64,000 bases of DNA, from NCBI GenBank assembly GCA_028869255.1, contig CP110972.1, positions 1,121,001-1,185,000 on the forward strand. The letters run 5' to 3'. The notes under the pieces were generated by a model that saw nothing but the letters and a program-made list of their open reading frames with translations, did not search any database and was not told where the DNA came from. How positions within the stretch are numbered: position 1 is the stretch's first letter; the number at the start of each line of letters is the position of its first letter. This DNA is from Pseudomonas poae (GTDB taxonomy: Bacteria > Pseudomonadota > Gammaproteobacteria > Pseudomonadales > Pseudomonadaceae). A program made the position numbers and the translations under genes. Positions 18,770-27,987 of the stretch are shown here, one piece after another.

Positions 18770-19486
18770 ATGCAAACTGTTGTGAACTTATGGCCGTTGA
18801 TCGGCGTACTTGTGATCGTGGTTGGCTTTGTTTTGCGCTTCAATCCGCTGTTGGTGGTTACCGCTGCAGCTATCGCTACCGGGCTGGCTGCCCATTTCCC
18901 ATTGGAAAAAATCCTCTCCACCATGGGTGATGGCTTCCTTCAGACCCGTGCTCTGCAATTGATTCTGTTGCTGCCCCTGGCGGTCATCGGCTTGCTGGAG
19001 CGCCATGGGTTGCGCCTGCATGCGCAGAACTGGATTGCGCGGTTTGAGCGCGCTACGGTCGGGCGCTTGTTGATCATCTATCTGTTTGTGCGTGAGTCCA
19101 CGGCTGCCATGGGCTTGACCAGTCTGGGCGGGCATCCGCAGATGGTGCGCCCGCTGCTGGCGCCCATGGCCGAGGGCGCGGCGGAAAAGCGCTACGGCAA
19201 ACTGCCGGACAAGCTGCGCCACAAGGTGCTGGCCATGTGCGCGGCGACGGACAACGTCGGCCTGTTTTTTGGTGAGGATATTTTCGTCGCCTTTGGTGCG
19301 ATCGCGCTGATGCACACCTTCCTGCTCGGGTCGGGCATTGACGTGGAGCCGTTGCACATTGCGGTGTGGGGTATTCCTACGGCGATCTGTGCCTTCATCA
19401 TCCATGCCATTCGCTTGCATCGGTTTGACCGCAGGCTGACCCGCGAGATGACGCCTGCCGTCACTGGCGTGGAGGCCGCGCGATGA
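18770..19486 (+). CDS. DUF969 membrane protein, half of a putative 5-oxoproline transporter
   Basis: This 238-residue, strongly hydrophobic protein matches the DUF969 family, with MQTVVNLWPLIGVLVIVVGF at the start and RESTAAMGLTSLGGHP in the middle. I use the ATG at 18770, which begins at the first membrane helix; an upstream ATG at 18734 would add 12 unconserved residues. It overlaps the DUF979 gene by 4 bases and is followed by pcp. The fixed trio suggests uptake of pyroglutamate or pyroglutamyl peptides, but that is inference from linkage. Confidence 0.85.
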   Translation: MQTVVNLWPLIGVLVIVVGFVLRFNPLLVVTAAAIATGLAAHFPLEKILSTMGDGFLQTRALQLILLLPLAVIGLLERHGLRLHAQNWIARFERATVGRLLIIYLFVRESTAAMGLTSLGGHPQMVRPLLAPMAEGAAEKRYGKLPDKLRHKVLAMCAATDNVGLFFGEDIFVAFGAIALMHTFLLGSGIDVEPLHIAVWGIPTAICAFIIHAIRLHRFDRRLTREMTPAVTGVEAAR

Positions 19487-20433
19487 TTATCTCCATTCAA
19501 TACCTGTACTGGCTGGCCGGGGTTTTGCTGCTGATCACCGCCGGTATGATCCTGTTGGATCGGACTCATCCCAAGCGCTGGTCGAGTGCCTTGTTCTGGC
19601 TGTTATTCGCTATCCCCTTCCTGGTGGGCGAGCGCTTGCCTTCAGTAGCCATCGGCGCGGGTGTGGTGGTGATGGCGTTGATCGCAGGCTTGGGCGGCGT
19701 TGGCCGTGGTACGCATGCCGAGTTGCATGACAAGGCTTCCCGCGCCAGTGCCGGCCGCCTCGGGCATAAGCTGTTTATCCCTGCGCTGGCTATTCCACTG
19801 ACAACCGTGATTGGCTCGGTATTGCTCAAGCACACCGAGATCGGCGGTGTACCGCTGCTGGACCCAAAAAATACCACCTTCGTTTCCCTCGGCATCGGCT
19901 GCCTGATAGCGCTGGGCCTGGCGTGCTGGTTGACCCGTGATACCCCGGTGCAAGCCTTGCGCGAATCCCGACGCCTGACCGAAGCCCTGGGCTGGGCCAT
20001 GGTGTTGCCGCAGATGCTGGCGATGTTGGGGCTGCTGTTCAACGAGGCCGGGGTCGGCACGGCGGTCGCCCACGTCACCACCACCTATATCAACCTGGAT
20101 TTCAAGTTGGTGGCGGTGATGGTCTATGTGCTGGGCATGGCGTTATTCACGGTGATCATGGGCAATGGCTTTGCGGCATTCCCGGTGATGACCGGCGGTG
20201 TCGGCGTGCCCGTGCTCGTGGGGATCTACGGCGGCAACCCGGCGGTCATGGCGGCGATCGGCATGTTCTCCGGTTACTGCGGTACGCTCATGACACCGAT
20301 GGCCGCCAACTTCAACATCGTGCCGGCGGCGTTGCTGGAGTTGCCCGACAAAAACGCAGTCATCAAGGCCCAACTGCCCACTGCGTTGATGATGCTGGTG
20401 GTCAATATTGTCCTGCTTTACCTGTTGATGTGA
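19483..20433 (+). CDS. DUF979 membrane protein, partner of DUF969
   Basis: This 316-residue protein of about nine hydrophobic segments belongs to DUF979. MALFTVIMGNGFAAFPVMT and GMFSGYCGTLMTPMAANFNI are Gly/Pro-rich re-entrant-like stretches reminiscent of two-subunit permeases. It is coupled to DUF969 (ATGA overlap) and followed 7 bases later by pcp. Neither half has an ATPase partner nearby, so a secondary transporter is likely. Confidence 0.85.
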   Translation: MIISIQYLYWLAGVLLLITAGMILLDRTHPKRWSSALFWLLFAIPFLVGERLPSVAIGAGVVVMALIAGLGGVGRGTHAELHDKASRASAGRLGHKLFIPALAIPLTTVIGSVLLKHTEIGGVPLLDPKNTTFVSLGIGCLIALGLACWLTRDTPVQALRESRRLTEALGWAMVLPQMLAMLGLLFNEAGVGTAVAHVTTTYINLDFKLVAVMVYVLGMALFTVIMGNGFAAFPVMTGGVGVPVLVGIYGGNPAVMAAIGMFSGYCGTLMTPMAANFNIVPAALLELPDKNAVIKAQLPTALMMLVVNIVLLYLLM

Positions 20434-20440
20434 GGCCACG

Positions 20441-21082
20441 ATGCAAACGCTGTTGCTAACGGGCTTCGAGCCCTTTGATCAAGATGCCATAAACCCATCC
20501 TGGGAAGCTGTGAGCCGGTTGGATGGCCTGCAACTGGGCGCCGATGTGCAAATTGTTGCGCGTCGATTGCCTTGTGCATTTGCCACGGCGGGAAAGTGCC
20601 TGACGCAACTGATCGACGAATGGCAGCCGGCGATGGTCATTGCCGTCGGCCTGGGGCCTGGGCGCAGTACTATTTCCGTGGAGCGCGTGGCAATCAACGT
20701 GAATGATGCGCGCATCCCAGACAACCTGGGCGAGCAGCCAATTGATACGCCGGTTGTGGTGGATGGCCCGGCGGCCTATTTCACGACGCTGCCGATCAAG
20801 GCGATGGTCAAGGCTGTACGCGACGCGGGGGGCGCTGCGTCTGTTTCGCAGACGGCGGGGACCTTTGTGTGTAACCAGGTGTTTTATCTGCTGCAGCATG
20901 CACTCGCCGCAACCACCGTACGCAGTGGGTTTATCCACGTGCCGTTGCTGCCGGAACAGGCAGTTGTTTCGGGTCAGCCGTCGATGCCGCTGGACACGTT
21001 GGTCGAGGGGTTGCAGGTGGCTGTACTGACGGCGTGGCAAACAGCCGTCGATGTAACACAAGCCGGTGGGCAGGTCAGTTGA
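20441..21082 (+). CDS. pcp: pyrrolidone-carboxylate peptidase (pyroglutamyl-peptidase I)
   Basis: Pcp removes N-terminal pyroglutamate from peptides in the cytoplasm. The 213-residue protein belongs to cysteine peptidase family C15: TGFEPFD near the N-terminus, Glu81 in SVERVAINV, the nucleophile Cys144 in GTFVCNQVFY and His166 in SGFIHVPLLPEQ form the triad. It ends the DUF969-DUF979-pcp operon, which ties import to cleavage. Confidence 0.94.
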   Translation: MQTLLLTGFEPFDQDAINPSWEAVSRLDGLQLGADVQIVARRLPCAFATAGKCLTQLIDEWQPAMVIAVGLGPGRSTISVERVAINVNDARIPDNLGEQPIDTPVVVDGPAAYFTTLPIKAMVKAVRDAGGAASVSQTAGTFVCNQVFYLLQHALAATTVRSGFIHVPLLPEQAVVSGQPSMPLDTLVEGLQVAVLTAWQTAVDVTQAGGQVS

Positions 21083-21088
21083 CCTGCC

Positions 21089-21376
21089 TCAGGTCGCAAA
21101 CAGCCGGGTGAGCCCGAAGGTGATGGCGCAGGCCAGGCCGGTCATGGCAAAGGCTGTTGCCACGTACCATTTGATGAGATTCAGTTCAGTGGTTGCGAGG
21201 TCCGCCCTGGAAGCAAAGTGCTTTTCCATGGAGTCTGCCTTGCTCGAAACGGTGATCAGTTTTTCTTTCATCTCCGCCAGCCTCTTTTCCAGTACGCCCA
21301 ATCGTATTTCCATGCCCGAATCTCCTTGATTGCTTGCGCCGTCTCTGCCTTGAGCCGGGATATTCAGCGTGCTCAA
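21089..21376 (-). CDS. small membrane-anchored coiled-coil protein
   Basis: No family is recognised with certainty. The 95-residue frame has a heptad-like stretch (IRLGVLEKRLAEMKEKL, about 24-40) and one C-terminal membrane helix (YVATAFAMTGLACAITFGL). The start may be the ATG at 21313 (MEIRLG), which has a GGAGA site in front and gives 74 residues. Similar short coiled-coil/TM proteins are common next to phage or regulatory genes. It converges with pcp. Confidence 0.55.
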   Translation of the reverse strand: MSTLNIPAQGRDGASNQGDSGMEIRLGVLEKRLAEMKEKLITVSSKADSMEKHFASRADLATTELNLIKWYVATAFAMTGLACAITFGLTRLFAT

Positions 21377-21457
21377 ACGCTGGGAAACCGAGATTAGTGC
21401 GAGTTGGGCCCAGGGGGAGAGGCAAACCTTTGCAAAATAACACTGAGCGCCTGCCGC

Positions 21458-22858
21458 TCAGTCCTCGCGCCTCGGGAAAAACAACTCGAAACACGTTACC
21501 CCCGCCTCACTGCTCACGCTGTATCGCCCGTTATGCAGTTGCATGATGGTCGCCACAATCGACAAGCCCAGCCCATTGGACTGGGCCGACCGCTCGCGTG
21601 ATTCATCCACCCGGTAAAACCGTTCGAACAGCCGCGGCAGATGCTCGGCCGCGATGGTTTCGCCCTGGTTGCTCACCCGCAGGTTGATACCGTCGGCCTC
21701 CGGGATCGCCTGGATCGTCAGCTGGGAGCGCGGCGCGCCATATTTGATGGCGTTGGCGCACAGGTTCGCCAGCGCCCGACGCAGCAGCATCGGTTCAGCC
21801 CAGATCACGCCTTGCCCCTTGGCATAAATGCTGATTTCCACATCACCGGCCAGGCCTTCAAAGTAGTCGGCGATGCGTTCCACTTCTTGCGCCGCACTGA
21901 GTTCCTGGCGTTGGCGCAGGGCGCTGGCAGGGTCGGTGCGGGCCAGGAACAGCATGTTGTCGAGCATCCGCGCCAGGCGTTCCAGCTCTTCGACATTGGA
22001 TGCCAGCAGTTGCTGATAGCTCTCGATGCTGCGGTGCTGTTGCAGGGCAACCTGGGTTTCGCCCAGCAGGTTGTTGATTGGCGTGCGCAGTTCGTGGGCC
22101 ATATCGGTGGACACTTGGCCCAGTTGCACAAACCCCTTTGCCAGGCGTTCAAGCATGGTGTTGAAGGCGTTGATCATCGGTAGCAGCTCTTTTGGCGCAC
22201 CGTGGCTGTCAAGGCGTTCGGCGAGGTTGCCGACACCGATGCCCTGGGCATGCCGGGCCAGGCGCCGCAACGGCAGCAGGCCGCGATGCACCAGCAGGTA
22301 GCCGACCAGTGCCAGGGTGATCGCGGCGATGCTTGCCAGGATATAAACGCTCAAGCGATAGCTGGCGAGTACGGCGGTGCGTTCGGTCATCAGGCGCCCG
22401 GTGGTGACTTGCAGGCTGCCCAGGTCGCCGGAATCGATGGAGGCCGCTACGCTGGCGAAGGGCACGCCGTTGCTGCCGGGAAAGTGGTGCACGTCGGCAA
22501 ACGCCAGTTCATGGTTTTTCGGCACGGGTGGTATCGCCGGCAAGTCGATATTGCCCGGGTTTACCAGCAGCAACGGCGTCTGCCCGGGCGCGGCGATGCT
22601 CAGGACCGACTCGCGGTTGCCCAGCATATTCTGGAACAGTTCCGGCTTGGTCTTGATCAGGTCCAGGGTGTTGCTGTCATTGAGCAGGTTGCGCAGTTGA
22701 TCGACGCGATAGATCAACGCGGCGTCGTCGCGCATGACCAATTCGCGCTCCAGCTCGCGGTACAGCGCCACGCCCAGGGTCGCCAGCAGGGCAAAGGCCA
22801 GCAGCGCGAAGATCAGTGCCAGGCGCAGTGTCAGCGAATAGTGGCGGCGATTATTCAT
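21458..22858 (-). CDS. heavy-metal-type sensor histidine kinase
   Basis: This 466-residue inner-membrane kinase resembles CusS/CopS. It has an N-terminal helix (9-33), a periplasmic sensor loop, a second helix (170-190), a HAMP domain, the H-box [11 protein letters not shown] with His255, and a catalytic domain with the N box [10 protein letters not shown] and GLGLSIV. The start overlaps the stop of the response regulator by 4 bases. The signal is inferred to be a metal ion; no copper or silver efflux genes are in view. Confidence 0.9.
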   Translation of the reverse strand: MNNRRHYSLTLRLALIFALLAFALLATLGVALYRELERELVMRDDAALIYRVDQLRNLLNDSNTLDLIKTKPELFQNMLGNRESVLSIAAPGQTPLLLVNPGNIDLPAIPPVPKNHELAFADVHHFPGSNGVPFASVAASIDSGDLGSLQVTTGRLMTERTAVLASYRLSVYILASIAAITLALVGYLLVHRGLLPLRRLARHAQGIGVGNLAERLDSHGAPKELLPMINAFNTMLERLAKGFVQLGQVSTDMAHELRTPINNLLGETQVALQQHRSIESYQQLLASNVEELERLARMLDNMLFLARTDPASALRQRQELSAAQEVERIADYFEGLAGDVEISIYAKGQGVIWAEPMLLRRALANLCANAIKYGAPRSQLTIQAIPEADGINLRVSNQGETIAAEHLPRLFERFYRVDESRERSAQSNGLGLSIVATIMQLHNGRYSVSSEAGVTCFELFFPRRED

Positions 22859-23526
22859 GGCTGGGTATCGAAGCGGTAGCCAATGCCCCGCACGCTGTGG
22901 ATCAATTTGAGCTGGAACGGGTCGTCGATTTTCAGGCGCAGGCGCCGCACGGCTACGTCCACCACATTGGTATCACTGTCGAAATTCATGTCCCACACCC
23001 GCGACGCGATCAGCGAACGGGACAGCACCTGGTCCTGGTGCGTGGCGAACAGGTGCAGCAGCGCGAACTCTTTGTTGGTCAGGGTGATGCGGGTACCGGC
23101 CCGGGTAACGCGGCGTTTCAGCACGTCGATCTGCAAGTCGGCAATCTGCAGCTGCTCTTCTTCACGACTGGGTCCGCGACGGGTCAGGGTGCGCAAGCGT
23201 GCCACCAGTTCGGCGAAGGAGAAGGGCTTGATCAGGTAATCATCGGCGCCCAGTTCCAGGCCCTTGATGCGGTCGGAAATGTCGTCGCGAGCGGTCAGAA
23301 AAAGTACCGGTGTGTCGGCTTCCTTGCGCAGGCGGCGCAGGACTTCCCAACCGTCCATTTTCGGCATCATCACATCCAGCACGATCACGTCGAAAGGCGT
23401 TTCCAGGGCCAGGTGCAAACCGTCCACGCCGTCACGGGCGAGGCTCACGGAGTAGCCCAGTTCCTGCAGGCCGTTAAGCAGGTAATTGCCGGCCTTGGGT
23501 TCGTCTTCGACTACGAGGATGTTCAT
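22855..23526 (-). CDS. heavy-metal-type OmpR-family response regulator
   Basis: This 223-residue DNA-binding regulator resembles CopR/CusR. The receiver domain has the acidic pocket VVEDE, the phospho-acceptor Asp51 in VIVLDVMMP and Lys in [10 protein letters not shown]; the winged-helix effector domain ends with VRGIGYRF. It pairs with the coupled kinase gene. The DUF2790 gene lies 42 bases upstream on the same strand. Confidence 0.93.
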   Translation of the reverse strand: MNILVVEDEPKAGNYLLNGLQELGYSVSLARDGVDGLHLALETPFDVIVLDVMMPKMDGWEVLRRLRKEADTPVLFLTARDDISDRIKGLELGADDYLIKPFSFAELVARLRTLTRRGPSREEEQLQIADLQIDVLKRRVTRAGTRITLTNKEFALLHLFATHQDQVLSRSLIASRVWDMNFDSDTNVVDVAVRRLRLKIDDPFQLKLIHSVRGIGYRFDTQP

Positions 23527-23568
23527 GGGAAGTGTCCTGTCTTAATGCGTGGCGCAAGTGTAGTCCGA

Positions 23569-23814
23569 TCAATTGTCGCTCGGGCAACCGATGGCCTGGA
23601 CTTGATAGTCCAGCACGTGTTCACGGCCCTGGCTGTCCAGGTAGTCGAGGCGGGCTGGCACGATGCCGCATTGGCCGTAGGTGTCGGTGCTCGACACTAC
23701 TTTGTCCACATCCAGATGTACGAAAAAGCCGGTTTTATCGTGAATAACGGGTTCGGCGGCGAACACTGAGCCGGTGGCCAGCAATGCGGTAAAACCAAGG
23801 ATAAACAGTTTCAT
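23569..23814 (-). CDS. DUF2790 periplasmic protein
   Basis: This 81-residue protein has a cleavable signal peptide (MKLFILGFTALLATGSVFA, cut before AEPVIHD) and a compact domain with TYGQCGIVPARLDYLDSQG and a second Cys near the end. This is the DUF2790 pattern, found widely in Pseudomonas and often beside copper two-component systems. The function is unknown; a disulfide between the two Cys is plausible. Confidence 0.8.
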   Translation of the reverse strand: MKLFILGFTALLATGSVFAAEPVIHDKTGFFVHLDVDKVVSSTDTYGQCGIVPARLDYLDSQGREHVLDYQVQAIGCPSDN

Positions 23815-23925
23815 GGCGGTATCTCTCTTTAAGGGGTGGCTGCCAGGTCATGGCAGTGCATTCACGGTAACCAGGCGCCCCGAACAGCCAACCAACAGGT
23901 TGATGACAAGTTTGTAATGAAGGGT

Positions 23926-24696
23926 TTAAGGCTGGCGGCCGGAGGCTTCGAGGATCAGGTCCGTGATTTCCTTGGCGTGCGACACCAGCGACAAGTGGCT
24001 CGACGGCAGCTCGATCGTGGTGGCATTCATGCGCTTGGCGAGGAAGCGTTCGAAATCCGGGTTGATGGTCTGGTCGTTGCTCGACACGGCGTACCAGGAT
24101 GGCTTGGTGTGCCAGGCGGCGTTCACGGTGCGGCCGCTGAACAGGCTCTTGGCGATCGGTTGTTGCACGGCGTACAGCTCCAGGGCTTTGGCTCTTGGTA
24201 CGTCGGCGGCGAAATACTTGAGGAACGCGTCCTGGTTGAGGCTGAGGTAACCGTCGTGTTCCACCACGCCTTCGCGCACGGGGGTGGTCGGAAACTTGGC
24301 GGAGAGGGCGACGAAATCTTCGTTGGCGTCCGGCGCACGGGCCGCCACGTACACCAGTGAGCTGACTTTCGGGTTTGCCCCGGCGTCGCTCACCACGGTG
24401 CCGGCGTAGGAATGGCCAACCAGCACGGTAGGGCCATCCTGTTGGTCCAGCACGCGGTTGGTGGCGGCGACGTCATCGGCTACCGAGGTCAGTGGGTTTT
24501 GTACCGCGGTCACATGCAGGCCGGCAGCCTGGAGGCGGGTGATCACTTCGGACCAGCTTGAACCGTCGGCCCATGAGCCGTGCACCAGCACCACGTTATT
24601 GGCTTTGACCGGAGCGACAGTGTCGGCCATGGCGGTGCCGGTGCCGAGCATCAACAGGCTCGCGGCGATCAGGCAGAGTTTGCTTGCAGGTTTCAT
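23926..24696 (-). CDS. secreted alpha/beta hydrolase
   Basis: This 256-residue protein has a signal peptide (about 1-24, AMADT). It then shows the oxyanion segment LVHGSWADGSSW, the nucleophile elbow GHSYAG, and a late LPSSHLSLVSHAKEI with the catalytic His. The group includes EstC-like esterases and salicylate-esterase-like enzymes. The periplasmic or secreted location is inferred; the substrate is unknown. It is monocistronic. Confidence 0.82.
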   Translation of the reverse strand: MKPASKLCLIAASLLMLGTGTAMADTVAPVKANNVVLVHGSWADGSSWSEVITRLQAAGLHVTAVQNPLTSVADDVAATNRVLDQQDGPTVLVGHSYAGTVVSDAGANPKVSSLVYVAARAPDANEDFVALSAKFPTTPVREGVVEHDGYLSLNQDAFLKYFAADVPRAKALELYAVQQPIAKSLFSGRTVNAAWHTKPSWYAVSSNDQTINPDFERFLAKRMNATTIELPSSHLSLVSHAKEITDLILEASGRQP

Positions 24697-24905
24697 GGAG
24701 GACCCTTTTCATCAGTAGGAAGTAGCGTCAACCGCTGTGGGTGACTGACGACTCCACTGTATGAAGTGAGGGGGTTGTGCAGACTTACAGCTTGATTACA
24801 AACCTGTAATGCAATCGATTGATCAGGTGGCGTTTACAAGCACAAAGGTGATCCGTAGATTGCATCGGGCCGATTATTTGTAACAGCCCACGAGGAAACC
24901 ACGCA

Positions 24906-25583
24906 GTGTCCATCCGAGGTTCAGCTGTATTTGCCCGCCGTTACCGCGCCTTTCTGTTCGATATGGACGGGACCCTGCTCAACTCTATCGCCGCCGCCGA
25001 GCGGGTGTGGAGCATCTGGGCTGAACGCCACGGGCTGGATGTGGCGGCTTTTCTGGCGACCATTCATGGCGCCCGTGCGATCGATACCATCGCCCGCCAG
25101 GCATTGCCGGGCGTCGATCCTGAGGCTGAGGCGCAGTGGATCACCGAGGCTGAGATCAATGATGTCGACGGTGTGATAGCGATTCCCGGTGCGGTCGCGT
25201 TTTTGAACAGCCTGCCGAGCGATCAATGGGCGCAGGTCACGTCTGCGCCCAGGGAGCTGGCGTTGCGTCGCCTGCAAGCGGCCGGCATTGCGCCGCCGGC
25301 GGTGCTGGTCACGGCCGAAGACGTCGCCGTCGGCAAGCCAGACCCGGCCTGTTATGTGCTGGGCGCGCAGCGCCTGGGCGTGCCGGTGCAGGATTGCCTG
25401 GTATTTGAAGATGCGACGGTGGGCATTCGTGCGGGCGAGGCCGCCGGGGCGGATGTGATGGTCGTGACGGCGACACACCTCAAGCCGATGGTCACAGAGC
25501 ATCCTTCGATAGGCGGGTATGAACAGGTACGGGTGCAGCGCGCAGACGACGGTTTGTTGTATTTGCACAATGACGCGGGCTGA
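24906..25583 (+). CDS. HAD family phosphatase (sugar-phosphatase-like)
   Basis: This 225-residue HAD hydrolase has a helical cap. The nucleophile motif is FDMDGTLLNS (about 18-27), motif II is VTSAPRELA, and motif III/IV comprise GKPDPACYVLGAQRLG and VFEDATVGIRAG. It is closest in layout to sugar-phosphate or 2-deoxyglucose-6-phosphate phosphatases. It starts at a GTG after an AACCACGC stretch; an in-frame TTG lies further in. The substrate is unproven. Confidence 0.85.
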   Translation: MSIRGSAVFARRYRAFLFDMDGTLLNSIAAAERVWSIWAERHGLDVAAFLATIHGARAIDTIARQALPGVDPEAEAQWITEAEINDVDGVIAIPGAVAFLNSLPSDQWAQVTSAPRELALRRLQAAGIAPPAVLVTAEDVAVGKPDPACYVLGAQRLGVPVQDCLVFEDATVGIRAGEAAGADVMVVTATHLKPMVTEHPSIGGYEQVRVQRADDGLLYLHNDAG

Positions 25584-25603
25584 CAGTAAAAAGGCCGAGC
25601 CCT

Positions 25604-25897
25604 CTATCGGTCTCGGCCTTGTTCGCAGGTGGCGGCGGCAGGCGGCTGCATTCGATCATTCCTCATCGCCTGGCGTGACAGCACCATCTCCCTGAGAATT
25701 TCATTGGCCAGCCGGGCAATCGCTTCGGCGCCGCGATACTGCGCCCGCACGATTCCGGTAATTGCGAAATGGTCGGTTTCCGGGCCGCTGAGTACGGCCG
25801 AAAGCGTACCGTCGGCGTGCAGTGTGCAGGTGATCTTATAGCTGGGCAGGCGCGCTGCCAGCGCAGATTCGATTTGGGATTTAGACAGTGTGTCCAT
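25604..25897 (-). CDS. DUF1652-like small protein
   Basis: This 97-residue protein has the pattern CTLHADGTLSAVLSGPETD followed by ITGI and a helix AIARLANEILREM, which resembles the Pseudomonas-specific DUF1652 family of unknown function. It has no signal peptide. It converges with the HAD gene. Confidence 0.55.
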   Translation of the reverse strand: MDTLSKSQIESALAARLPSYKITCTLHADGTLSAVLSGPETDHFAITGIVRAQYRGAEAIARLANEILREMVLSRQAMRNDRMQPPAAATCEQGRDR

Positions 25898-25991
25898 CAG
25901 CTTGCGGGCCTTTCAGTAACCGTGCAGATCCAAGCATAGGCCGTGTAGCACGGCTGTAAATGCCGGCGATCCGATAGCGATTAGCGGGCCA

Positions 25992-26243
25992 TCAGCGGGC
26001 TGTCTTGTGCGCAGTTTGTCGACACATTTTACGCTGCACGGCCTTCTGAATCGGCTTGAGGCAGAACATGAAGAGGTAGGTACACAGCAACAGCGCCAGG
26101 TCCAGCCAGGAATGGGACTTGGAGGAGTCGGCGCCCTGGATCTCAAGCCTCAAACCATATTCCAGACCCACAAAGGCCAGCCCGATCAACAGGGCGATCA
26201 CCCAGGAAACGGAGGCATATGGCTGCGCGGTGGTAGGCCTCAT
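25992..26243 (-). CDS. hypothetical two-helix membrane protein
   Basis: No family is recognised. The 83-residue frame has two hydrophobic segments (about 13-30, WVIALLIGLAFVGLEYGL, and 46-62, LDLALLLCTYLFMFCLK) and a basic tail with many Lys/Arg, compatible with an inner-membrane hairpin and cytoplasmic C-terminus. Its position before rsmE is not informative. Confidence 0.5.
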   Translation of the reverse strand: MRPTTAQPYASVSWVIALLIGLAFVGLEYGLRLEIQGADSSKSHSWLDLALLLCTYLFMFCLKPIQKAVQRKMCRQTAHKTAR

Positions 26244-26439
26244 CGACGTGCTCCTGAGCGCACACGGATGGCAAGGGTTCAGTCAGGTGATTCGGCTGTG
26301 AAGGGCGCCACAAGTTCCGGGCGTGAAGACAGTTTCATCTTGGGGCTAAGATGAGCGATCACGCCACCAGGGCAAGAGCAGTTCGAAGGGGTCTTCGCCA
26401 GCCGTTACAGTGAACGAAAGGGCTGGCTACTGAGGTGCT

Positions 26440-26634
26440 TCAAGGCGTCTGGTTTTTATCCGGGGCAGTCAGGCCGGCCTGGATGCGCTGGTAGATCTCC
26501 TCGCGATGCACGGCAACATCCTTGGGTGCGTTGATGCCGATTCGTACTTGCTGGCCGCTGACGCCCAGGATGGTGATCGTGATGTCATCACCGATGTTTA
26601 TGCTTTCACCGACTTTGCGGGTGAGTATAAGCAT
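26440..26634 (-). CDS. csrA: carbon storage regulator, RsmE-type CsrA
   Basis: This is a 64-residue RNA-binding translational regulator. [20 protein letters not shown] begins at the ATG at 26634 and is the universal CsrA start; an upstream frame extension is not used. Arg44-equivalent [12 protein letters not shown] carries the RNA-binding residues. The Asp-Asp pair, the [18 protein letters not shown] body and the extended tail [12 protein letters not shown] resemble RsmE rather than RsmA of P. protegens. The ribosome site CAAGGAGA on the minus strand contains the GGA core bound by Rsm proteins, so autoregulation is plausible, as reported for rsmE. Confidence 0.95.
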   Translation of the reverse strand: MLILTRKVGESINIGDDITITILGVSGQQVRIGINAPKDVAVHREEIYQRIQAGLTAPDKNQTP

Positions 26635-26881
26635 GGACTTCTCCTTGATTACTTTTAAGGACACATGTTTCAGACAGGGCAGATGTCGGATGTGTGTAGC
26701 TTACTGCTAAGCGCTTCCCTGTGACTGCCTCTTTTAGGACGCATAGAGGCGGCATTAATTCCCATGGCGGCATCATACAGGTCTGCGATACATCATTCGC
26801 ATTGTTTAAGCCAACGTTTATGACGGCCAGAATAGACAGTGAATGATAAAGTTGCCTCTTTATCCTCAAAGGAGCAGGGCA

Positions 26882-27262
26882 GTGCGTAAAGTAGCGATGG
26901 CAATTGCGGTGTTGGCATTGGCCGGTTGCGGCGAAGGCAAAAGCGTCGATGCCCCCAAGGCCAAGCCTGTCACCACCCAAAGCCAGCCACAAACAGGCGC
27001 GATTGCCGCTCAAGAGTGGGATGTGCGGGTAGGCCCGCCGGACCACAAATTGCAGGCGATCACCGACCTCACGGCCTGGTTGCTGGAACATGGTTTCAAT
27101 TTTTATATCGTGAAGGTGGACGGCAAGGACGACGTGCTGTTGGGACCGTTTGCAACCAAGGCTGAAGCCGAGGCCAAGCAGGCATTGCTTAACGAGAAAA
27201 TGGCACGGGCCAAGAAAACCGACACAGTGTCGGAGATCATCGAGCATAACGCCGCGCAGTAA
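26882..27262 (+). CDS. SPOR-like lipoprotein
   Basis: This is a 126-residue predicted lipoprotein. The GTG at 26882 has a strong AAAGGAG site and gives MRKVAMAIAVLALAGCGEG with a lipobox (LAGC, Cys16). The mature part holds a SPOR-like fold: WLLEHGFNFYIVKVDGKDDVLLGPFATKAEAEAKQALL. A frame start at 26843 would bury the signal and is rejected. A role in septal peptidoglycan binding is inferred. Confidence 0.75.
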   Translation: MRKVAMAIAVLALAGCGEGKSVDAPKAKPVTTQSQPQTGAIAAQEWDVRVGPPDHKLQAITDLTAWLLEHGFNFYIVKVDGKDDVLLGPFATKAEAEAKQALLNEKMARAKKTDTVSEIIEHNAAQ

Positions 27263-27293
27263 TGGGCCGATTGGGCGGGAGTCCCGCCCATAT

Positions 27294-27983
27294 TCAGCCG
27301 CAGGCTTTAAGGTTTACCGGGCCGACAAACTCATTTCCACGCCCCATCACGCAGGCCACCGTCTGGTTTCGCTGGCGCTCCCAGGGTTGCACCGGGTAGG
27401 TCTTGCTCCAGGCTTCATACAGCTGGCGATCCTGTTTCGACAGGCGCAAACCGTACTGCTTGCTCATGTAGAAATAGGTGCGCGCGATCATTCCACGAAT
27501 GGACGGGCGTGGCATGACCTTCTTGGCCTTGAAGTCCACCTGGGTCAGGCATGAGCCGTACTGCCCGCTTTGCACAGGCAGCCAACCGAAACTGAAGTTG
27601 TTACGGTCACCATTGACCTCGCCGATGCTCGGCACCAGGTTATGCAGGTCCGCTTCGGCGCGCTTGAATACGTCATCATGGCGCGTGCAGTTTTTGCGCC
27701 CACCGTTCTGCCAGCACTGGCGCTGATGCCCGATCTGCCAGGCCGGAACAATGTGCTCCCACTCGATACGCGCAGCGCGATTGGCGTTTTTGCGCGGGAT
27801 GTAGCCGCAGGCTTTAAGGTCCACGCGGTTGCCGGTGTATTTGCAGCCGCAGTAGAACTCCGTGGATTGCGGGGCGTAGAGCTTCCACGCAACTTTCTTG
27901 GCTTCGCTGAACGTGCGAGGCGCCTGGGCATGGGCGGCAACGGCAAAAAACAGGCAGCAGACCGCGATTAAACGGACACTCAT
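27294..27983 (-). CDS. periplasmic endonuclease I family nuclease
   Basis: This 229-residue protein has a signal peptide (MSVRLIAVCCLFFAVAAHAQ) and the EndA/NucM fold: IEWEHIVPAWQ has the metal-side His, and DLHNLVPSIGEVNGDRNNF is the ββα-metal nuclease motif. Several Cys suggest disulfides, as in Vibrio Vvn. The ATG at 27983 is used because the 42 residues encoded upstream overlap the next gene and are unconserved. It probably degrades extracellular or periplasmic DNA. Confidence 0.9.
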   Translation of the reverse strand: MSVRLIAVCCLFFAVAAHAQAPRTFSEAKKVAWKLYAPQSTEFYCGCKYTGNRVDLKACGYIPRKNANRAARIEWEHIVPAWQIGHQRQCWQNGGRKNCTRHDDVFKRAEADLHNLVPSIGEVNGDRNNFSFGWLPVQSGQYGSCLTQVDFKAKKVMPRPSIRGMIARTYFYMSKQYGLRLSKQDRQLYEAWSKTYPVQPWERQRNQTVACVMGRGNEFVGPVNLKACG

Positions 27984-27987
27984 TGAA

